Below are positions 7,246-15,698 of a DNA stretch of 64,000 nucleotides, in pieces (within the stretch, counting starts at the first letter, position 1; the number at the start of each line of letters is the position of its first letter). Position numbers and translations under genes: made by a program. A model generated the notes under the pieces. It ran no database searches. It was given only the letters and a program-made list of their open reading frames with translations, and had not been told where the DNA came from. Where the stretch lies: positions 2,108,001 through 2,172,000 of the forward strand of contig NZ_CP036259.1 of the NCBI RefSeq assembly GCF_007641255.1, in the 5' to 3' direction. This stretch comes from Sporomusa termitida (lineage in GTDB: Bacteria > Bacillota > Negativicutes > Sporomusales > Sporomusaceae).

Positions 7246-9219
7246 TTAAAATGACGGCAATCGCGACCATGGCCATTTCCAGAACGGCTGCCTGCGTTGC
7301 TGCTGATTGGGTTGCTGCTCTTGCGTTCCCGGCATCTGCCATGATTTAGAACGGGTCTCAGGCAACGGCTGGGTTCCCTGGATAAAAGCACTGTATTCGG
7401 TCTCTTTGCAGCCGCTTTCAGCCAGCTTGCCCGTATTGGCACAAATCGGAATACCGGCAATAACATTAGCCGGAAGCGGAAAATCAGTGGGCGGCGTATT
7501 GGCTACGATTTTGGCAACCATTTTGCCCCATAAGGCCGAAACCTCAGTACCGGAAATGCCTACTGGCTTACGGTTATCATTACCCACATAAATACCTACT
7601 AATATATCCGGCGTATAGCCGATAAACCAGGCTGTTTCGTAATTATCGGTGGTACCTGTCTTGCCGGCGGCGGGACGTCCAAGATTAGCCGGTGTTGCTG
7701 TACCGTCCTGGAGTACTCCCTGGAGCATATCTGTTAAGATATAGGCTGTTTCCGGCGTAAGCACCGCTTGTTGAATGATCCTGCCTTCTTCCAGCACCTG
7801 GTTATTTTCATCAAGCACTTTAAGGATCGACACCGGCCTGGATAATATGCCGCCATTGGCAAAAGCACTATAGGCTGTTGTCAATTCCCACAAATTAGTG
7901 CCCTGGGTCAGGCCGCCCAAAGCGGAAGCCAGATTGTTATCTTCGTCTGTTAATGTTGTTATCCCCAGGGATTTGGCAAGCGTTAACGCCTGGTCAATTC
8001 CTACCTGTTGCCCAAGTTTAACAGCAGCCACGTTGACTGACCAGCGCAACGCTTTTTTCATAGTAACAGGACCACGATGCTTTTTATCATAGTTAACCGG
8101 TGCGTAGCCATTAATGTTTATGGGTTCATCGACAATAATGGCATTGGCGGCCAGACCCTGATTAAGGGCAGTTGCGTATAAGAAAGGCTTAAAGGCGGAA
8201 CCGGGCTGGCGAACTTCAACAAATACGCGATTGATCTGGCTTTCTTCGTAGTTACGGCCGCCTACCATCGCTTTGACATAACCGTTCCTGGGATCAAGAG
8301 CAAGTACAGCTCCCTGCAGCTCGCCCAAGGCTGCCTCGGCTGCCTGCTGCTGCTTGATGTCTAAAGTGGTATATACTTTAAGGCCGCCTTTATATACTCT
8401 ATTGGCGCCATAGCGTCCAACCAGTTCATTAGCCACATAGTCAAGAAAATAGGAGGCTTGCACCACCCGCTTTTTTTTGCCGGCAAGGGCAATTGGTTCA
8501 GTTTTAGCCTGTTCGGCTTCCTGGGCCGTTATATAGCCTTCTTTAACCATCCCGGCCAGTACAACTGCCCGCCGCTCTGTTGCAGCCTTTATGTCGATAT
8601 AGGGAGAATAGATATTAGGGCCGCGCGGCAAGCCGGCCAGCAAAGCACTTTCCGATAACGACAGCTCCTTCGCATGTTTGCCAAAATACATTTGCGCAGC
8701 TGCTTCCACGCCATAAGCCCCTTCGCCAAAGTATATCTGATTTAAATAAGCCTGCAGGATTTCCTGTTTAGAGAATTTCCGTTCAATAATTAAGGCCAGC
8801 AATGCCTCTTTTATTTTGCGGAATAATGTTCGTTCCTGGGTAAGAAACATATTTTTTGCCAGCTGCTGGGTTATCGTACTTCCCCCTTCAACGACACTGC
8901 CTTGACGAATATTTACTACTACGGCACGAATTATTCCGATCGGATCAATACCGAAATGATTGTAAAACCGGGTGTCTTCATTGGCTATGATCGCCTGCTG
9001 GATATAGGGGGACATATTGTTAATTGTTATTACAATCCGGTTTTCCTCAAATAATTTCGAAATCAGCTGACCGTTTATATCAAACACCTGAGTTGCTGCA
9101 ACCAAATTAAGGTTATTTAGACTATCTGTCCCCGGCAAGCCCAAAAATGCGGAACAAATATTGGCCGACATTGAGAATAAAACAACGAAAACGGTAATAA
9201 TAATAATTTTTTTGGTCAT
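7246..9219 (-). CDS. Bifunctional penicillin-binding protein 1A (transglycosylase/transpeptidase)
   Basis: A class A PBP that polymerises and crosslinks peptidoglycan outside the cytoplasmic membrane. An uncleaved N-terminal signal anchor covers residues 4-25. The GT51 domain has its catalytic Glu in EDTRFYNHFG (81-90), then GGSTITQQLAKN and the RKIKEALLAL and QIYFGEGAYG motifs. The transpeptidase domain carries SAFK (active Ser) in QPGSAFKPF, SVN and KTGTT. The C-terminus ends in a short Gln/Pro-rich, basic tail. At 657 residues it is a compact PBP1A. AGAGGAG supports the ATG. It is divergent from the polysaccharide deacetylase across 136 bases. Confidence 0.95.
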   Translation of the reverse strand: MTKKIIIITVFVVLFSMSANICSAFLGLPGTDSLNNLNLVAATQVFDINGQLISKLFEENRIVITINNMSPYIQQAIIANEDTRFYNHFGIDPIGIIRAVVVNIRQGSVVEGGSTITQQLAKNMFLTQERTLFRKIKEALLALIIERKFSKQEILQAYLNQIYFGEGAYGVEAAAQMYFGKHAKELSLSESALLAGLPRGPNIYSPYIDIKAATERRAVVLAGMVKEGYITAQEAEQAKTEPIALAGKKKRVVQASYFLDYVANELVGRYGANRVYKGGLKVYTTLDIKQQQAAEAALGELQGAVLALDPRNGYVKAMVGGRNYEESQINRVFVEVRQPGSAFKPFLYATALNQGLAANAIIVDEPININGYAPVNYDKKHRGPVTMKKALRWSVNVAAVKLGQQVGIDQALTLAKSLGITTLTDEDNNLASALGGLTQGTNLWELTTAYSAFANGGILSRPVSILKVLDENNQVLEEGRIIQQAVLTPETAYILTDMLQGVLQDGTATPANLGRPAAGKTGTTDNYETAWFIGYTPDILVGIYVGNDNRKPVGISGTEVSALWGKMVAKIVANTPPTDFPLPANVIAGIPICANTGKLAESGCKETEYSAFIQGTQPLPETRSKSWQMPGTQEQQPNQQQRRQPFWKWPWSRLPSF

Positions 9220-9355
9220 AGGCGTACACTCCTCTTAGCAATAGTAATAGTATCTCCAAGCTGCCTAAGTTTTACATGCAGGAATAGTGAATCTAACGGA
9301 GAATATACGAGATTTAGACAGCGTTTGTCAATTTACGCAAAACAGGAGCGACTAA

Positions 9356-10288
9356 ATGAAGTATAAATCACAGCTGTTTCAGGCACTATGCAGCTTAAGC
9401 GTTGTGTGTCTTATCCTGTTGGTAGCCTCGCCACCGGCGCTGTTCCTCTTCTTTACTAACTCGCCTGTGCCGGTGGCTGGTTCGCCTCTCTATCTGGAAA
9501 CCTCGTCTCCTGGCTCTGACGTCGCATATACCTTGCCAGATATAGTTGCCGACGCCTGTTATATAAATGAAAACCCTGAATTTATGCCGGTTTCAGGTAA
9601 ACCCGTTTATGATGTATTCACTGTGGAAGAGCGGCAGTCAAGCGGATTAGGGCTGGAGGTCCCGGCCGTTAGCCCCTATCGTGCGGAAAAAGTCGTGTAT
9701 CTTACTTTTGATGATGGTCCGGCACCTGAAACTACGCCGGTGGTGCTTGACATTTTAGGACGTTACGGCATTAAGGCAACTTTTTTTGTAGTGGGTAATC
9801 AAGCGGAAAAGCATCCGGCGATTGTACGCCGCATTTATCAGGAAGGCCATGCACTTGGCAATCACTCTTATAATCATGTGTACCGTGACCTGTATCAGTC
9901 AGCCAACACCTATATTGCACAATTGCACCATACTGATGAGATTGTACGGAGCATCATTGGTGCTCGACCGCGTATCTCCCGTGCGCCAGGTGGTTCTGCC
10001 GGTAGTTTTACCAAAGAATACTGGGATATATTGAGCACACAGGGATATGTTGAAATAGGCTGGAATATCAGCGCCGGCGATGCTTCTAATGCCAAAGCCG
10101 GACGAATTGTGGATAATATTGTTGCCCAGATGAAAAATGAAAATTTATGGAGCCATGCTATTGTGCTGCTGCACGATGGCCGCGGCCATCATGAGACTGT
10201 AAAAGCCCTGCCTGAAATCATTACGTTTTATCAAGACCGCCAATTCGAATTCCGGGTTGTCAGTTTCGAGACCCCTGCCCCGTGGTAA
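9356..10288 (+). CDS. Membrane-anchored polysaccharide deacetylase (NodB domain)
   Basis: A 310-residue CE4 enzyme expected to remove N-acetyl groups from peptidoglycan or another extracytoplasmic amino sugar polymer. An N-terminal membrane segment covers residues 8-33, followed by an 80-residue linker. The NodB domain has TFDDGP (117-122, catalytic base), HSYNH (170-174, metal His pair), RAPGGS (209-214) and LLHDG near 271. All metal-binding and catalytic motifs are intact. AGGAG precedes the ATG. It is transcribed divergently from the PBP1A gene, which suggests a shared role in wall assembly or remodelling; sporulation peptidoglycan is a possible substrate. Confidence 0.9.
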   Translation: MKYKSQLFQALCSLSVVCLILLVASPPALFLFFTNSPVPVAGSPLYLETSSPGSDVAYTLPDIVADACYINENPEFMPVSGKPVYDVFTVEERQSSGLGLEVPAVSPYRAEKVVYLTFDDGPAPETTPVVLDILGRYGIKATFFVVGNQAEKHPAIVRRIYQEGHALGNHSYNHVYRDLYQSANTYIAQLHHTDEIVRSIIGARPRISRAPGGSAGSFTKEYWDILSTQGYVEIGWNISAGDASNAKAGRIVDNIVAQMKNENLWSHAIVLLHDGRGHHETVKALPEIITFYQDRQFEFRVVSFETPAPW

Positions 10289-10311
10289 CAGTGGTAACAA
10301 TAGATAGATGT

Positions 10312-10345
10312 AAAAAATGCTTTGGACCTGGTCCAAAGCATTTTT
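10312..10345. terminator. Bidirectional Rho-independent terminator
   Basis: A perfect stem (AAAAATGCTTTGGAC and its complement) with a 3-base loop lies between the convergent deacetylase and guaB genes. A tracts on one side and T tracts on the other make it functional in both directions. Confidence 0.85.
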
Positions 10346-10349
10346 GCAG

Positions 10350-11807
<1,458 letters not shown>

Positions 11808-11947
11808 CTAAACTCCTTTCACTAGTGCCTTGGCCAGGTTGAAAATTCAGGTTAAATCCGGTCAAGGTACTAAACACATCTAATAGGTATTTCTCAATAT
11901 AATAACATAAATAAAGTTACCAAATCTACCATTTTTCATGTCTTTAT

Positions 11948-11984
11948 AAAAAATAAAAATAATGCCTGGTATTGTACCAGGCAT
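11948..11984 (-). terminator. Rho-independent terminator after the 3D-domain gene
   Basis: A perfect 10-bp stem (11962-11971 with 11975-11984) and 3-base loop, followed on the minus strand by a T-rich run. It lies just past the stop codon at 11990. Confidence 0.8.
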
Positions 11985-11989
11985 TTCTA

Positions 11990-12625
11990 TTAACTAAGAA
12001 CATATACTTTAACCTTTTGGACACCAAAATCATAAGCCTTAGCTACAGAAACCATGGCAATGTCAATACGGTTGCCTTTAATTGCACCACCGGTATCTTC
12101 AGCTATGCCATACATGCCGCTGCCGTCAGCAAACTGAATATATACCCTTGAGCCCAGCGGAATTACCCGTGGGTCAACGGCAATCACACCTGGACGTATC
12201 TGAGTGCCCATATACGTCAGGTTGCCCCATTGGCCATTATCATGCGGGCCGGGGGCATAGGCCGTAGCTTTGATGTCCAGAACGGATTTGTAACGTTCTG
12301 GTGCACTGCCGCGTGATACCTCTGTTCCCCGCTTGTCCAACAGCAATTGAAAGGTAGCCTGCCCAACAATACCGTCGGCAGCAATATTTTTAGCCTGCTG
12401 GAATGCCAGGACCGCTTGTTCGGTAGTTGCACCAAATACGCCATCAACCGCAAGGTTATAGCCTAGATCATTAAGCCGGCTCTGAAGCTCTTGTACATCC
12501 TGCCCTGCCATACCAGGTTTGAGTGCCTGATCACCTAAAGCGGCAGAGACTGGTGCCAGCCAGAGAGTGACTGTCAGAACAGCCAGCACACCGGTACTGC
12601 CTATAATTTTTTTGATGTTTTTCAT
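11990..12625 (-). CDS. Secreted peptidoglycan-binding and 3D-domain protein (putative lytic transglycosylase)
   Basis: A 211-residue exported protein. A signal peptide (residues 1-28, ending around VSAAL) is followed by a PG_binding_1 domain at about 37-95 (GQDVQELQSRLNDLGY, AVLAFQ) and a C-terminal 3D domain at about 115-211. The three conserved Asp of the 3D fold fall in VDPRVIP, AEDTGGAIKGNRID. Such domains occur in YocH/YuiC-like autolysins and Rpf/MltA-related muralytic enzymes with a double-psi beta-barrel. It is directly controlled by a c-di-AMP riboswitch in its leader, and this links it to osmotic or turgor control of the wall. AAAGGGG lies before the ATG. Confidence 0.9.
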   Translation of the reverse strand: MKNIKKIIGSTGVLAVLTVTLWLAPVSAALGDQALKPGMAGQDVQELQSRLNDLGYNLAVDGVFGATTEQAVLAFQQAKNIAADGIVGQATFQLLLDKRGTEVSRGSAPERYKSVLDIKATAYAPGPHDNGQWGNLTYMGTQIRPGVIAVDPRVIPLGSRVYIQFADGSGMYGIAEDTGGAIKGNRIDIAMVSVAKAYDFGVQKVKVYVLS

Positions 12626-12642
12626 TAAAACACCCCTTTCTA

Positions 12643-12759
12643 AAGCCTACGAGGTTAGCTGACGGGTTCGGGATAAAGGGAAATCCCTACCGCAGAACGC
12701 GGATTCACCCCAAAAAATGGGTTCCCCATTTTCCTCATAACAACAAGGAAATTCGGCTT
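12643..12759 (-). promoter_or_regulatory. Cyclic di-AMP riboswitch (ydaO/yuaA class)
   Basis: Read on the minus strand, the leader contains GGGGTGAATCC, GCGGTAGGGA and CCGAACCCGTCAGCTAACC followed by TCGTAGGC, the highly conserved core of RF00379. Helix P1 is formed by AAGCC at 12755-12759 and GGCTT at 12643-12647. The class senses c-di-AMP and is usually an OFF switch for wall-remodelling and ion or osmolyte transport genes. Only 17 bases separate P1 from the start codon and there is no terminator between, so control may be translational or the expression platform may lie within P1 and the ribosome binding site. Confidence 0.9.
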
Positions 12760-12898
12760 GTCGATAGTGTACATGATTTTTGGCTATAAAGCAAGTCAAT
12801 ATAAGTTCGTTTATTAATAAATAACAACTATTAACTTTGTTTTTTGAGCGTATCCCCGGCAATGCTTGGGTTTTTAATCATTCAAAATACGACCTGCA

Positions 12899-12929
12899 GA
12901 AAAAGTAACGGAGGCTGCAGTTTGCAGCC
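12899..12929 (-). terminator. Possible Rho-independent terminator
   Basis: A 7-bp GC-rich stem (12913-12919 with 12923-12929) sits 12 bases after the stop codon of the 165-residue gene. The T run starts only eight bases beyond the stem, so it is a weak candidate. Confidence 0.4.
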
Positions 12930-12940
12930 CCCCCTTCCGG

Positions 12941-13438
12941 CTATCCTTCTTTACCTAACATAAACGGTGCAAAGCCGAGCTGTCCCCAATAATGATTAAG
13001 TAAGGATTGAATAATACCGGCCAAACGTCTCCGCATCATTTTTTTGGTCTCGGCTAAGGAATGGAAAAACAATCTGGTCGCAGGATGGGCGCTATTGGCG
13101 GCTGCCTGTTGGTAATATTGGGCCGATCGGTCAAACAGGGTATATACAGACCAGAGGGCTGTAAGGGCAGGCAGGTTTACCGAATCTGTCGCCGGCTTGT
13201 CCCGGTGTGTGAACTGCTGCCAGTCCGAGTCACTGCCAAGCAGCCCGGTAGTTTCGACAACCGGGTATTTGTCAATATTAACATCTGTGGCACTGGCAAC
13301 AGTAAGTAATGCATAGAAGTTTTCCTGGAATTTGTTAATCAGAGCCATTGCCGGTAAAGGGCCGGTATTGGCTGATAGTAGTGTAATTTGATTATTCAGT
13401 GCAGTTTCCAGTTCAAGCGCAAATTGCAGCGGCAGCAT
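12941..13438 (-). CDS. Hypothetical protein, degenerate ferritin-like helical bundle
   Basis: A 165-residue, largely helical protein with no signal peptide. I do not recognise a named family. The last third (LFDRSAQYYQQAAANSAHPATRLFFHSLAETKK) recalls the second half of rubrerythrin/ferritin-like proteins (Tyr, a-x-x-a, FF-x-LA-x-x-E), but the metal-ligand Glu/His pattern is mostly absent, so diiron binding is unlikely. AAGGTGGTGA lies before the ATG, right next to a 14-bp hairpin. It follows a 4-oxalocrotonate tautomerase gene on the same strand. The ferritin-like reading is an inference. Confidence 0.6.
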   Translation of the reverse strand: MLPLQFALELETALNNQITLLSANTGPLPAMALINKFQENFYALLTVASATDVNIDKYPVVETTGLLGSDSDWQQFTHRDKPATDSVNLPALTALWSVYTLFDRSAQYYQQAAANSAHPATRLFFHSLAETKKMMRRRLAGIIQSLLNHYWGQLGFAPFMLGKEG

Positions 13439-13461
13439 GTTAGTGAGTCACCACCTTTTTA

Positions 13462-13505
13462 TTATATTAGGAAATTAGGCCATTTCCTAATATAATGGCC
13501 TAATT
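13462..13505 (-). repeat. Two overlapping, mutually exclusive hairpins
   Basis: Hairpin A: a perfect 14-bp stem, arms 13462-13475 and 13482-13495, with a 6-base loop. Hairpin B: a perfect 9-bp stem, arms 13473-13481 and 13497-13505. The arms share 13473-13475, and hairpin B's left arm includes the whole loop of A, so the two cannot form together. They lie between the tautomerase stop and the ribosome binding site of the next gene. Confidence 0.7.
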
Positions 13506-13507
13506 GA

Positions 13508-13693
13508 TTATCTATCTGCTGCTAATATGCCAGCCTTGGCAATATGTTGGGTTGGGGCCTCGCGTAACACAATGGTTACCGCTTCCGGCGGGCATTTAGC
13601 AGTTTCCACAATGGCTGCCGTTATTTTCTTGACCATTTCACGTTTTTGCTCCAAAGAACGACCTTCTAACATGTCGATTTGTACGATAGGCAT
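13508..13693 (-). CDS. 4-oxalocrotonate tautomerase family protein
   Basis: A 61-residue tautomerase, the usual size of the 4-OT subunit. After removal of Met, Pro1 is the catalytic base (MPIVQIDMLEG). The Arg in GRS near 11 and Arg near 44 (LREAP) match substrate-binding positions. These enzymes interconvert enol and keto forms of 2-oxo acids; the physiological substrate here is unknown. No aromatic catabolism genes are nearby. GGGAGG lies before the ATG. Confidence 0.85.
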   Translation of the reverse strand: MPIVQIDMLEGRSLEQKREMVKKITAAIVETAKCPPEAVTIVLREAPTQHIAKAGILAADR

Positions 13694-13771
13694 AGATATC
13701 CCTCCCGGTTATTTATAGTTTTTATCTTCGCCATCTATACATATAATCCCTGCTCAATGAATAGAGATTAA

Positions 13772-13842
13772 ATGACTTGGGAAACTCTCTATCACTAATT
13801 CATATGATGTAGCATACGATAAACTAGAGTTTCCTAAATCAT
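13772..13842. repeat. 17-bp imperfect inverted repeat around a putative sporulation promoter
   Basis: Arms 13772-13788 (ATGACTTGGGAAACTCT) and 13826-13842 (AGAGTTTCCTAAATCAT) are complementary except at two positions. The 37-base centre holds the promoter-like CATACGATA. The right arm ends about 23 bases before the start codon of the beta-rich protein. Confidence 0.6.
13793..13821 (+). promoter_or_regulatory. Candidate sigma-K-type promoter
   Basis: CAC at 13793-13795 and CATACGATA at 13813-13821 are separated by 17 bases, matching the Bacillus sigma-K pattern (AC, 16-17, CATAnnnTA). It is placed correctly for the gene at 13866. Short motifs like this occur by chance, so the assignment depends on the surface-protein character of the gene. 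Confidence 0.4.
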
Positions 13843-13865
13843 GTAAAAAAAGAAGGAGGATTTTT

Positions 13866-14426
13866 ATGGCTACCTTAAAAGATATTGAAAGAGTTTACGG
13901 GTGCGAAATTAATGCTATTGATACGCCGCCCTTCACTACTACCCTGCCTGTTAATGGCACGGTAGGCCTATGCTCAATTACTGTACCTACACGCCGGGAC
14001 GCCTACCTGGTACGAGCCGTCATTAACTGGAGCGTAACCTTTACTCCCATATTACCGGCTGTTAATCTCCTTAGCTCCCCCGGCGCTGCTCAAGTCCAAT
14101 TTGAAATCCTGAAAGACGGCGGCCCTATCGCCCGCGTAACGCAATCGCTTGGGCAACTGGGTTTTATTGTTGGTGCTGTTTTCAATACTACAACTTCCAA
14201 CTTTGGTATTGCCGCCCTGCAAGTCTTGGATACCAGCTCATTATGCGGTACTTCCAACGAGCTTTCAACTTTCGAAGTTCGCGCCACCAATATCAATTTG
14301 ACAGTGCCGTTAAGCGTTGTTACTGGTACCATTATTCCCGTCGGGAATGTAGTATCCGCAGTTGGTCATGTATCTCTGGTAGTTGAGCAAGTCGATACTT
14401 GCAGGCAAGAAGCTGTAAATTCTTAG
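13866..14426 (+). CDS. Hypothetical beta-rich protein, possible spore-surface component
   Basis: A 186-residue protein of unknown function. It has no signal peptide or membrane helix. It is rich in Val, Thr, Asn and Leu with an alternating pattern typical of beta-sandwich proteins, and has four Cys (one near the end, in VDTCRQE). The segment VQFEILKDGGPIARVTQSLG and the final VGHVSLVVEQVD resemble small jelly-roll proteins of clostridial spores (the DUF4489 type), but I cannot assign the family with confidence. AAGGAGG stands six bases before the ATG. It is monocistronic on the plus strand with its own terminator and a sigma-K-like promoter, which is consistent with late mother-cell expression. 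Confidence 0.6.
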   Translation: MATLKDIERVYGCEINAIDTPPFTTTLPVNGTVGLCSITVPTRRDAYLVRAVINWSVTFTPILPAVNLLSSPGAAQVQFEILKDGGPIARVTQSLGQLGFIVGAVFNTTTSNFGIAALQVLDTSSLCGTSNELSTFEVRATNINLTVPLSVVTGTIIPVGNVVSAVGHVSLVVEQVDTCRQEAVNS

Positions 14427-14449
14427 CATCAATTTACATGATCAGTTTG

Positions 14450-14489
14450 CAACGGGCACAGCATAAGATGTGCTCGTTGTATTTGTTTT
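14450..14489 (+). terminator. Rho-independent terminator
   Basis: An 11-bp stem with one mismatch (14450-14460 with 14469-14479) is followed by TATTTGTTTT, downstream of the beta-rich protein gene. Confidence 0.75.
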
Positions 14490-14498
14490 AAACATGAA

Positions 14499-15176
14499 TT
14501 ATTTGCGGATATGGCGTTTCTTTCGCGCCTTGCGCCACCACATGCCACCGTAGATTGCAGCCACCAAAGCAATAATAAGAATAAGCCGTGTGCTATTTTC
14601 ACCGGCAAAAACCAGGTCATGGCCAAGTAAAACCTTGATGATTACCGGCGGCAGTTTGCCGATACCTGTGGCTAGTAAAAAGTCTTTGCAAGAAATCCTG
14701 CTGATTGCAGCCACGGCGGTAATAATTCCTGACGGGGCTAAGGGCAGCAGCCTGGCAAGCAATAGCGCTTTGAAGCCGTTGGCAGCACTATAGTCATCTA
14801 CCTGCTTCAAATAGGAACTTTTCTTAATCCAGCGCTCGACCGACGTGCGAAAGAAGTACCGGGCAAAGATAAACATGGCTATTGCGCCAATCACTTCGCC
14901 AACCCAGGAAATAACGATGCCTCCCCATAACCCGAATACAATACCGGCTGCCCCGGAAAGAATCATAAACGGGAAAACAATGGTAAATGTCATGACAACA
15001 AATAAAATGAGCGTAACAAGAACAGCGCCGGCACCAAAAGAGCGAAGGTATTCAGCCAAAGCGGCAATGTCACCCTTCTCAATAATTCCGTACGCATGCT
15101 GAAAAAATTCCGGCTGCCACATATACATTAGGCTAATTATCGTCAGGACCGTCAGCCAACCAAAGGCTTTTTTCAT
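14499..15176 (-). CDS. TVP38/TMEM64 (VTT domain) membrane protein
   Basis: A 225-residue integral membrane protein with an N-terminal helix at 6-22 and the VTT/SNARE-associated domain at about 60-175. The signature F-x-PFMILSGAAGIVFG and the re-entrant LLARLLPLAPSG segment are clear, and the tail is strongly basic (RKARKKRHIRK). The DedA/VTT superfamily is linked to lipid scrambling across membranes, including undecaprenyl phosphate recycling for some members; the exact substrate here is unknown. A second paralogue is at 53234-53938. AGGA lies before the ATG. Confidence 0.85.
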   Translation of the reverse strand: MKKAFGWLTVLTIISLMYMWQPEFFQHAYGIIEKGDIAALAEYLRSFGAGAVLVTLILFVVMTFTIVFPFMILSGAAGIVFGLWGGIVISWVGEVIGAIAMFIFARYFFRTSVERWIKKSSYLKQVDDYSAANGFKALLLARLLPLAPSGIITAVAAISRISCKDFLLATGIGKLPPVIIKVLLGHDLVFAGENSTRLILIIALVAAIYGGMWWRKARKKRHIRK

Positions 15177-15196
15177 TTCCTATCCTTCCTGTTCTT

Positions 15197-15227
15197 AAAA
15201 ACAGCGCTGTGGACTCAGCGCTGTTTT
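15197..15227 (-). terminator. Rho-independent terminator
   Basis: Arms AAACAGCGCTG and CAGCGCTGTTT flank a short loop, followed on the minus strand by TTTTTAAG. It separates the 67-residue gene from the VTT gene. Confidence 0.8.
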
Positions 15228-15231
15228 GGGG

Positions 15232-15435
15232 TTAATCGTACTGCGACAGTTCTTTTTTGAAAATATTGCAAGAGCCCCCCAGCCAGTGAATACAGTCGGC
15301 ACAACGCCTGACATAGCTGGCTGACGACACGTTAAGCAGTGAATAACCATACCCCATAGCAGTGATGATATGCTCAAACTCCTGGCATTCTTCGGCAATA
15401 TTTCTTAGTTGTTGTTCGTTATAATCTTTTACCAT
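15232..15435 (-). CDS. Small cysteine-motif protein, hypothetical
   Basis: A 67-residue soluble protein with an acidic, helical N-terminal half and a Cys cluster CADCIHWLGGSC (CxxC-x7-C) near residues 45-56, plus Cys17. The pattern would suit zinc or an Fe-S centre, with His49 as a possible fourth ligand. I do not recognise a named family. AAGGAGTG lies before the ATG and a good terminator follows the stop, which supports a real single-gene unit. Confidence 0.65.
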   Translation of the reverse strand: MVKDYNEQQLRNIAEECQEFEHIITAMGYGYSLLNVSSASYVRRCADCIHWLGGSCNIFKKELSQYD

Positions 15436-15585
15436 ACCGCACCCACTCCTTAGCAGATTTTCATTAGTGTGCGCGCGGCGTTGATAAAAAATTAAAAAAA
15501 TAATTTTTTAATCCGATGTTTTGATGTATAAACCCGGCTGAGAATGTCAATATTAGTAATGTAAATTTTCTCCTCTCCCATAATT

Positions 15586-15612
15586 GGCGGCCTTCGGGCC
15601 GCCCCTTTTTTT
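15586..15612 (+). terminator. Orphan plus-strand Rho-independent terminator
   Basis: GGCGGCC-TTCG-GGCCGCC (15586-15603) followed by CC and seven T. It is a textbook terminator for the plus strand, but no plus-strand gene lies upstream for more than a kilobase. The gap 15436-15801 (366 bases) contains this hairpin, an AT-only stretch around 15485-15510 and the repeat modules at 15646-15795, and no convincing gene. Confidence 0.7.
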
Positions 15613-15645
15613 GTCCTGGCAGAAAATATAACTTTCCCTGGATAA

Positions 15646-15698
15646 AGGCAACATCGGCTTACGCTTTCTCCAAAGGCTCAGCGCAAGCCGTGTTTTCT
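15646..15698 (-). repeat. Dispersed intergenic repeat, module B
   Basis: Read on the minus strand: GAAAACACGGCTTGCGCTG, then AGCCTTTGGAGAAAGCG, then TAAGCCGATGTTGCC. The same series recurs at 45353-45415. It directly abuts the module A copy at 15692-15795, forming a composite unit. Confidence 0.6.

Noticed and set aside
7206-7466. 86-residue frame at the end of the PBP1A gene
   Set aside because: It is an Arg/Ser-rich alternative frame of the PBP1A C-terminus with no start site.
12647-12862. 71-residue open frame upstream of the 3D-domain gene
   Set aside because: It covers the c-di-AMP riboswitch on the same strand; the RNA structure is the better explanation.
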